DNA of 12,278 bases from the NCBI GenBank assembly GCA_043784065.1, contig JAYVYR010000008.1, positions 1 to 12,278 on the forward strand, in the 5' to 3' direction. The position numbers and the translations under genes are program-made. Under the pieces are notes generated by a model that saw only the letters and a program-made list of their open reading frames with translations, was not told where the DNA came from and ran no database searches. How positions within the stretch are numbered: position 1 is the first letter of the stretch; the number at the start of each line of letters is the position of its first letter. This document shows, piece by piece, positions 7,193 through 12,278 of this stretch. This DNA comes from Bog-756 sp043784065. GTDB taxonomy: Bacteria; Actinomycetota; Acidimicrobiia; Acidimicrobiales; RAAP-2.

Positions 7193-7945
7193 ATGTGCGG
7201 ACGGATCTCGCTCTACTCGGACCCGGACTACCTGGCACGCGTATTCGATGCCCAGCTCGGGTTCGACATCGACCCCGATGCCCGGCCGAGTTGGAACGTC
7301 CCTCCGACCCGGACGATCCTGGCAGTGGCCGACGTACCTGATGCAGCCATGGCCGGCGAAGCGGTCGGTGCGGCGGCACCGTTCCATCGCGAGCTCGGCC
7401 GATACAAGTGGGGGCTGGTGCCGTCGTGGGCCAAAGACCCGTCAGTGGGAAGTCGAATGTTCAACGCCCGGGCCGAGACTGTGGCGACGAAGCCGTCGTT
7501 CCGTTCAGCGTTGGCGACCCGGAGGCTGGTGGTGGTGGCTGACGGGTTCTACGAGTGGAAGCCCGGGACGGAGAGTCCGAAGCGTCCCTACTATTTCACC
7601 CGGGCCGATGGCCGGCCACTGGCCCTGGCCGGACTCTGGGAACAGTGGTGGGGCGGGCCGGACGCCCGGGCCACGGCTGTTGCCGACCAGCCGCCGCTGC
7701 GCACCTGCACGGTGATCACCACGGAAGCGGGTCCGGACATGAGAGCGATCCATCACCGCATGCCGGTGGTTATGGAGGACAACGTTCTGGACGAGTGGCT
7801 CGACCCGACGAATCAGGACAGGCCGGAACTTGAGTCGCTGTTGGTGCCGTCGCCAGGCGGCACGCTCATCAGCCGACCGGTGGGGAGTTCGGTGGGCAAC
7901 GTGCGTAATGACGGTCCCGGTCTGACCGAGGCCGCCGAGGATTGA
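7193..7945 (+). CDS. SOS response-associated peptidase (SRAP; YedK/HMCES family)
   Basis: A 250-residue SRAP-domain protein. The family forms a stable thiazolidine crosslink with abasic sites in single-stranded DNA through the N-terminal cysteine, shielding the lesion during replication; it needs removal of the initiator methionine. All diagnostic elements are visible: MCGR with Cys2, WNVPPTR, WGLVPSWAKD, Asn91 in FNARAET, Glu121 in FYEWK, GRPLALAGLW, and His187 in IHHRMPVV. The start is fixed by the need for Met-Cys-Gly at the very N-terminus. It stands alone between the binding-protein gene and rpsT, only 55 nt after the former, with its own apparent promoter, so it is probably independent of the catabolic operon. 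The C-terminal ~30 residues are variable in the family. Confidence 0.96.
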   Translation: MCGRISLYSDPDYLARVFDAQLGFDIDPDARPSWNVPPTRTILAVADVPDAAMAGEAVGAAAPFHRELGRYKWGLVPSWAKDPSVGSRMFNARAETVATKPSFRSALATRRLVVVADGFYEWKPGTESPKRPYYFTRADGRPLALAGLWEQWWGGPDARATAVADQPPLRTCTVITTEAGPDMRAIHHRMPVVMEDNVLDEWLDPTNQDRPELESLLVPSPGGTLISRPVGSSVGNVRNDGPGLTEAAED

Positions 7946-8047
7946 TCCCTCGGGTGAGTTTTCTCGGTGAAGGGAGGTCCCGCCGAGGATCAATTCAAGG
8001 TGGCGTCAGAGGTGGTGCTTCCCACCGCGATCTCGAGCCCGGACGCG

Positions 8048-8074
8048 CCGAGTCCCGCCAGAGGCGGGACTCGG
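8048..8074. terminator. Bidirectional hairpin between convergent SRAP and rpsT genes
   Basis: CCGAGTCCCGCC (8048-8059) and GGCGGGACTCGG (8063-8074) form a perfect 12-bp GC-rich stem with a 3-nt AGA loop. On the plus strand it is followed by ATACTTTGATC, a weak T-rich tail; on the minus strand no T run follows. It sits 45 nt beyond the rpsT stop and 102 nt beyond the SRAP stop, where both transcripts should end. Confidence 0.75.
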
Positions 8075-8118
8075 ATACTTTGATCATCCGGCTCAGCCGT
8101 GGGCCGTTTCGGTGCAGC

Positions 8119-8388
8119 TCAGGCGCCGGCAGAAACCCGAGCCGCTCGTTTCATCAAGCGGGACTTGCGGTTGGCCGCCTGGTTTTTGTGAATAACGCCC
8201 TTAGAGGCTGCCTTATCGATCCGCTTGATGGCGAGCCGGACCGATTCCTCGGAATTCTCCGCACCCTCAGCGATGGCCGAGTGGGCCTTCTTGGTGCGTG
8301 TCCGCAACTCGGAACGCACGGCCTTGTTGCGGGCCTGGCGTTTGATCGTCTGGCGGTTGCGCTTGATCTGGCTACGGATGTTGGCCAC
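8119..8388 (-). CDS. rpsT: Small ribosomal subunit protein bS20
   Basis: An 89-residue, very basic helical protein starting ANIRSQIKRNRQ and containing VRSELRTRTKKA and KGVIHKNQAANRKSRL, the hallmarks of ribosomal protein S20. E. coli S20 has 87 residues, so the length is normal. S20 is a primary binder of 16S rRNA near the bottom of the small subunit and acts early in 30S assembly. It begins with GTG, with AGAGGA (plus-strand 8395-8400, read on the minus strand) 6 nt upstream. It is divergent from lepA and convergent with the SRAP gene, so it is monocistronic here. The leader contains stem-loops described separately; S20 is known to control its own translation in E. coli, but whether that applies here is not shown. 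Confidence 0.97.
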   Translation of the reverse strand: MANIRSQIKRNRQTIKRQARNKAVRSELRTRTKKAHSAIAEGAENSEESVRLAIKRIDKAASKGVIHKNQAANRKSRLMKRAARVSAGA

Positions 8389-8414
8389 TGCTTGTCCTCT
8401 TCATCCTCGTGCGT

Positions 8415-8447
8415 CGGGCCCGGGTGAATACGAGCATCACCGGCCCG
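8415..8447 (-). promoter_or_regulatory. Stem-loop in the rpsT 5' leader
   Basis: In plus-strand coordinates GGTGA (8423-8427) pairs with TCACC (8437-8441) and CGGGCC (8415-8420) with GGCCCG (8442-8447). This gives 11 bp with a 2-nt CG bulge and a 9-nt loop. It lies just upstream of the rpsT ribosome-binding site. A second short hairpin (GGTCC 8458-8462 with GGACC 8468-8472) sits further upstream in the same leader. Confidence 0.5.
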
Positions 8448-8502
8448 GGCTGTTTCAGGTCCTCCGGGGACCCTCGTGGGATCGCCTAGCGGGAGACACC
8501 AG

Positions 8503-8511
8503 AGAATAGCA
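8503..8511 (-). promoter_or_regulatory. Extended -10 promoter element for rpsT
   Basis: On the minus strand this reads TGCTATTCT, a TANNNT hexamer with an extended TGn motif. A start site about 7 nt downstream (near 8496) would give a leader of about 107 nt. No good -35 is visible. Confidence 0.5.
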
Positions 8512-8611
8512 GTTCAGGGCGGATTGGTGCCGACGGCAACGGGACGGGCGGCGTCCGGGGCACGCCAGGCCGCGTCCGACCCACCGGGGGTCGGCCCCCG
8601 CCGGCCTTGGG

Positions 8612-8617
8612 TACGCT
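8612..8617 (+). promoter_or_regulatory. -10 hexamer of a probable leaderless promoter for lepA
   Basis: TACGCT fits TANNNT and ends 9 nt before the GTG at 8627. No Shine-Dalgarno sequence is found in the GC-rich stretch before the start, so a leaderless or nearly leaderless mRNA is likely. The -35 region is not recognisable. Confidence 0.4.
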
Positions 8618-8626
8618 GGGCGACCC

Positions 8627-10414
8627 GTGCTACCCATCGACCGCATCCGCAACTTCTCCATCATCAGCCACGTCGACCACGGCAAGTCGACCCTGTCCGA
8701 CCGCATCCTGGAGCTGACCGGAGCCGTCGACCCGCGCCAGATGCGCGAGCAGTACCTGGACTCGATGGACATCGAACGGGAGCGGGGTATCACCATCAAG
8801 GCCCAGAACGTGCGAGTGGCGTGGGCGGGCCACACGCTCCACCTCATCGACACCCCGGGCCACGTCGACTTCGGCTACGAAGTCAGCCGTTCGCTAGCCG
8901 CCTGTGAAGGTGCCGTGCTGCTGGTCGACGCCTCTCAGGGGATTCAAGCCCAGACTCTGGCCAACTGCTACCAGGCCCTGGAGAACGATCTTGAGATTGT
9001 GGCCGTGCTCAACAAGATCGACCTACCGGCCGCCGACCCCGTGCGCTGCGCGGCGGAGATCGAGACGGTGCTCGGATTGCCCGCCGCCGACATCCTCCAC
9101 ATCTCGGCCAAGACCGGCGAGGGAGTACCAGCACTGCTCGATGCCATTGTGGCCCGAATTCCCGCCCCCACCGGAGACACTTCGGCGCCGCTTCGGGCCC
9201 TGATCTTCGATTCGGCTTACGACCAGTACCGGGGCGTTGTCAGCTCGATCCGGGTGATGGACGGCACCCTCACCCAGAACGATCGTCTGCGGTTTATGCA
9301 GGCCGAAGCTAACCATGAGATCGAGGAGATCGGCGTGCGCACACCGGTGATGTTGCCCGTCGCCGACCTCGGCCCGGGCGAGGTCGGCTACCTCATCGCC
9401 GGCATCAAGAACGTCGGCGGAGCCCGCTCGGGGGAGACCGTCACGACGGCCATCCATCCGGCCGGCACCGCCCTCGACGGCTACCGCGACCCCAAACCGA
9501 TGGTGTTCTGTGGCCTGTTCCCCATCGATGGCGACGAACTGCCCGACCTACGTGATGCCCTTGAGAAACTCCGTCTGAACGATGCTAGCTTCACGTACGA
9601 GCCGGAGTCGTCGCGCGCTCTCGGATTCGGCTTCCGGTGCGGGTTCCTCGGTCTCCTCCACATGGAGATCGTGCGCGAACGGCTCGAACGGGAATTCAAC
9701 CTTTCATTGATCGCCACTGCCCCATCTGTCGCCTACCGTGCCTTTTTGAACGACGATACACAGGTGGACGTCGACAATCCCTCCGAGCTGCCCGAGCCCA
9801 CTCTGCTCGACCACGTCGACGAGCCAATGCTGCGGGCCACAATTCTCACCCCGTCGGAGTACACCGGCACGATCATGGAGCTCTGCCAGGGCAAGCGGGC
9901 CGAGATGGTGAAGATGGACTACCTCTCGCCCGAGCGGGTTGAGTTCGTCTACGTGATCCCGCTGGCCGAGGTGGTGGTCAACTTCTTCGACCAACTGAAG
10001 AGTCGGACCAAGGGCTATGCCAGTCTCGATTACGAGCCGGGTGGTTACGTGACTGCTGACCTGGTCAAGGTGGACCTGCTCATCAACCATGTGCCGGTCG
10101 ATGCATTCTCCACCATCGTTCACAGGTCCCAGGCCGACTACTACGGACGTCGGATGACCGAGAAACTCAAGGAACTGATCCCACGCCAGATGTTTGAGGT
10201 CCCTATCCAGGCCGCCATCGGCGGACGGGTCCTAGCCCGCGAGACGGTGAAGGCCCGGCGCAAAGACGTCTTGGCAAAGTGCTACGGCGGCGACATCACC
10301 CGTAAGCGCAAGTTGTTGGAGAAGCAGAAGGAAGGAAAGAAGAAGATGAAGAACATCGGTCGCGTCGAGGTCCCCCAGGAAGCCTTCGTCTCCGCCCTCA
10401 AACTCGACGACTGA
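8627..10414 (+). CDS. lepA: Elongation factor 4 (back-translocating ribosomal GTPase LepA)
   Basis: A complete 595-residue EF4 (E. coli LepA has 599). The G domain has HVDHGKST (residues 15-22, P-loop), RGITIK (53-58, switch I), DTPGH (75-79, with His79 at the catalytic histidine position), NKID (129-132) and SAKTG (160-164). EF-G-like domains II, III and V follow: ALGFGFRCGFLGLLHMEIV in domain III and SLDYEPGGYVTADLVKVD in domain V. The LepA-specific C-terminal domain contains the lysine-rich ITRKRKLLEKQKEGKKK and ends IGRVEVPQEAFVSALKLDD. EF4 binds ribosomes, hydrolyses GTP and is linked to back-translocation and initiation or assembly under stress. The GTG start is set by the LPIDRIRNFSIISHVDH family N-terminus. 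It is followed 42 nt later by a strong hairpin. Confidence 0.98.
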   Translation: MLPIDRIRNFSIISHVDHGKSTLSDRILELTGAVDPRQMREQYLDSMDIERERGITIKAQNVRVAWAGHTLHLIDTPGHVDFGYEVSRSLAACEGAVLLVDASQGIQAQTLANCYQALENDLEIVAVLNKIDLPAADPVRCAAEIETVLGLPAADILHISAKTGEGVPALLDAIVARIPAPTGDTSAPLRALIFDSAYDQYRGVVSSIRVMDGTLTQNDRLRFMQAEANHEIEEIGVRTPVMLPVADLGPGEVGYLIAGIKNVGGARSGETVTTAIHPAGTALDGYRDPKPMVFCGLFPIDGDELPDLRDALEKLRLNDASFTYEPESSRALGFGFRCGFLGLLHMEIVRERLEREFNLSLIATAPSVAYRAFLNDDTQVDVDNPSELPEPTLLDHVDEPMLRATILTPSEYTGTIMELCQGKRAEMVKMDYLSPERVEFVYVIPLAEVVVNFFDQLKSRTKGYASLDYEPGGYVTADLVKVDLLINHVPVDAFSTIVHRSQADYYGRRMTEKLKELIPRQMFEVPIQAAIGGRVLARETVKARRKDVLAKCYGGDITRKRKLLEKQKEGKKKMKNIGRVEVPQEAFVSALKLDD

Positions 10415-10456
10415 ACGTCCCGGTTCACACGCCGGACCAGCACGGTTTCCGGTATC

Positions 10457-10491
10457 CATCAGGATGGGGTGGCTGTCACCCCATCCTGATG
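10457..10491 (+). terminator. Strong hairpin terminator after lepA
   Basis: CATCAGGATGGGGTG (10457-10471) and CACCCCATCCTGATG (10477-10491) form a perfect 15-bp stem around a 5-nt GCTGT loop, 42 nt past the lepA stop. No T-tract follows, as is common for hairpin terminators in high-GC actinobacteria. Confidence 0.8.
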
Positions 10492-11149
10492 AAGGCACTT
10501 CGTGTCAGCCCAGCTTCGGGCCCGAATTTCGGCGGCGTAGTTGGGGAGAATCCAAGCGTCCGACCTTCCGATCCCGGGTATCGTGTCGCATCAGGTTCAC
10601 CGGTCGTCCGCCGGGAACCTCGAGAATTTCGAGCGGTTAGGGGACGACCTTCGGGACTCGCTGATCATCATCTGGGAAGTCCGGCCCTGCGATCTGATCG
10701 TCGTGTGTCCGGCGGGTTTGAGCACGTATTGAGCGCCGACGGTCCAGAGTGATCGGTGAGCGCTGCCGCTTCTTGGCCATGCCGGTGGCCGAAGTCGTCG
10801 CTGTAACGCCTGGTTACTCAATGCGCATCTCCTGCGACTATCTAGCCGGTTCGTTCGCAGGGAGTGTCAGGCGCTTAACAGTAGGTTTGTACTGAATCCC
10901 GACAATGGCAATTGAACTTCACACAGTTACTCGATCAGACTGGACGCCTTTGCTCCACTTGGGAGGAGATGATTCCTACACAGCGTGTTGCCGAAGGGCG
11001 GGTCCTCGCTCGGAACTCGACACCGTTCGCCGTGACCTTCGAGAAGGCTCAGAATTCCGGTAGCAGTGCCGTGGCAGGCCCCTCACCTGGAAGTTCGTTG
11101 GTGCAAACAGTTCGCGAACATAGGAGAGTTCAGGGTGCGTTCTTGGTAA
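10492..11149. other. Stretch of about 660 nt without a convincing gene
   Basis: I see no RNA gene or recognisable protein here. The longest plausible reading frame is TTG 10541 to 10732 (63 codons). It ends IIIWEVRPCDLIVVCPAGLSTY-like, has mostly G or C at third positions and could be a small or remnant gene of unknown function. GTG 10749-10895 (48 codons) and ATG 10905-11063 (52 codons) share a frame, separated by one stop. None has a good ribosome-binding site or familiar motif. Short inverted repeats occur at 10879-10894 (CAGTA/TACTG) and 11110-11119 (GTTCGCGAAC). Third-base composition in frames after 10740 is less GC-biased than in the neighbouring genes. The left end of a mobile element may lie within this stretch. 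Confidence 0.5.
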
Positions 11150-11191
11150 GACGCCGTTGTGGGCGATGTCGTAGCAGTGGGGCTTGCAGGG

Positions 11192-12278
11192 ATGCCCGAA
11201 CCGTGGTCGCTCGATTGCCTCGAGACTGGCGGCCAGGTCGTCATCTTCCGAGGCCCGCACCTGTTCGCCTCTTTTGACGCGGACGATCTCGGGATGCAGA
11301 ACCTGGCCATCGTTGGCCTGCGCAACGCCGGGTTCTCCTGCACCGACGTTGCGGCCTGCTTCGGACTGACAGCCCAGTACATCTCGACGCTTCGCGGTCG
11401 GGCCCGGGACCGTGGGTCAGAGGGCATCGTGCGTCCCCGCGGGCGTCGACGGAGCCTTTCCTCTTCGCAGTTGGCCAGAGCAGCTGCGTGGTCTGCATCC
11501 GGGATGTCCGACGTTGCGATCGGCAAGCGCCTGGGTGTCCACTCCGGCACCATCGGACGACGATTGGCAGCCATGGGTGATCGCGACAAGAGCGCCACGC
11601 TCGTCACCGATGACACGCTCGTCAACGACGAGGAGTCACCCGAGTCAGATGAGCAGGTCGCGAGCGACCAACCCGGGGCCGCTCGGCACGACACTCCAGA
11701 TGGCGACGCCCGGCCTGGTTCCGACATCACACCGTCGCCACTTCCCCGCCTCAGTGACACAGAGGTCTCCTCCCGTTACGCGGGGGCGATGCTCCTCCAC
11801 GCCTTCCTCACCCGCCTCGGCACTGAGGAGATCCTCTCGACACTGCCCATCCGAGCGGTCCGACGCTATGACGCAGCGTCCTTGGTGTCTGCCTCCACCT
11901 TCTCGTTCGCTCTCGGCACCAACTCGATGGAGGGAACCAAGCACCTGGTGGGCAGCGACGCTGGTGTACTGCTCGGGACCACTGTCTTTCCCCACCTTCG
12001 CACCCTGCGGCCCGGACTTCGGGCACTGGCCGAGGTGACAGACCCGGTCGCTCTCCAGACCGCCTTCGCCAAGGCGATGCTGGCAGCCGACGAACACCCG
12101 CCCGAGGTGTTCTACGCAGACGACCACTTCGTCACCTACTGGGGCAAAGAGGCCGTGGCCAAGGGATACAACATCCGCCGGCACCTGGCTGAGCCGGGCA
12201 GGGACGACACCTTCGTGGTCGACGACACGTGGCGGGCGGTTTGCATTGCATCCGGGGAGCCCCGGGGGCTGTCGGTGA
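11192..12278 (+). CDS. Transposase-like protein with N-terminal HTH domains, 3' end beyond window
   Basis: The frame is open from 11150 to the right edge with no stop. I choose the ATG at 11192; GTG at 11177 or 11159 are alternatives, and no clear ribosome-binding site decides. The visible 362 residues have a first helix-turn-helix region at about 36-72 (LAIVGLRNAGFSCTDVAACF then TAQYISTLRGRAR). A basic stretch RPRGRRRSLS and a second helix-turn-helix follow at about 90-127 (VAIGKRLGVHSGTIGRRLA). An acidic, Ser/Pro-rich linker spans about 135-190. A domain then begins that includes FYADDHFVTYWGKE (Asp310-Asp311-His312), a likely first acidic residue of an RNase H-like core, and RRHLAEPGRDDTFVVDD. 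This layout resembles a family of large actinobacterial proteins annotated as putative transposases. It may instead be a domesticated relative. Completeness cannot be judged. Confidence 0.72.
   Translation, partial: MPEPWSLDCLETGGQVVIFRGPHLFASFDADDLGMQNLAIVGLRNAGFSCTDVAACFGLTAQYISTLRGRARDRGSEGIVRPRGRRRSLSSSQLARAAAWSASGMSDVAIGKRLGVHSGTIGRRLAAMGDRDKSATLVTDDTLVNDEESPESDEQVASDQPGAARHDTPDGDARPGSDITPSPLPRLSDTEVSSRYAGAMLLHAFLTRLGTEEILSTLPIRAVRRYDAASLVSASTFSFALGTNSMEGTKHLVGSDAGVLLGTTVFPHLRTLRPGLRALAEVTDPVALQTAFAKAMLAADEHPPEVFYADDHFVTYWGKEAVAKGYNIRRHLAEPGRDDTFVVDDTWRAVCIASGEPRGLSV

Noticed and set aside
7933..7990. 10-nt direct repeat CGCCGAGGAT at 7933-7942 and 7981-7990 plus a 6-bp hairpin over the SRAP stop codon
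   Set aside because: Too short to support a duplication or terminator call; expected occasionally in GC-rich DNA.
10912..11277. 121-codon plus-strand frame starting TTG before the transposase-like gene
   Set aside because: Its second half overlaps the transposase-like frame in another phase and becomes Arg-rich, third positions are not GC-biased, and no motif is seen.
11083..11760. 225-codon minus-strand open frame at the right end
   Set aside because: Lies opposite the transposase-like frame and has Ser/Arg-rich composition with no recognisable motif.

Overview
The window is high-GC DNA with dense, mostly plus-strand, often overlapping genes. It has several GTG starts, -10 hexamers placed directly in front of start codons, and an F420-dependent luciferase-like oxidoreductase of the Rv2161c type. 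Together these point to an actinomycetote; an Acidimicrobiia-like lineage is my best guess, but no marker here proves the class.

Left part (1-5686): seven head-to-tail genes joined by 1-8 nt overlaps or gaps of 42 nt or less, so very probably one operon. In order they encode a beta-hydroxyacid dehydrogenase (cut by the left edge), an aldehyde dehydrogenase, a carboxymuconolactone-decarboxylase-family protein, a short-chain dehydrogenase, a crotonase-fold enzyme with isomerase-like active-site residues, an F420-type oxidoreductase and a hotdog thioesterase. This mix of redox, CoA-ester and ring- or lactone-related chemistry looks like a catabolic route for a carboxylic or cyclic compound. The substrate cannot be read from the sequence. 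A lipoprotein substrate-binding component of a branched-chain-amino-acid-type ABC importer follows (5797-7137) with no permease or ATPase gene beside it; it may capture the substrate of the pathway, which is inference.

Middle part (7193-10414): housekeeping genes. These are an SRAP/HMCES-type DNA-protein crosslink protein that appears to be made from a leaderless mRNA, ribosomal protein S20 (rpsT, minus strand) with a structured leader of about 107 nt, and the ribosomal GTPase EF4 (lepA), probably also leaderless. A strong hairpin lies between the convergent SRAP and rpsT genes, and a perfect 15-bp stem follows lepA.

Right part (10492-12278): about 660 nt with no convincing gene and with weaker coding character than the rest, followed by a frame that is open from 11150 to the right edge. 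This frame encodes the first ~362 residues of a transposase-like protein with two helix-turn-helix regions, an acidic linker and the start of a probable RNase H-like (DDE) core. It suggests that a mobile element begins between lepA and 11192.

I see no CRISPR array, tRNA, rRNA or recognisable defence system. The points that best repay checking are the unassigned catabolic operon, the rpsT leader and the element at the right edge.
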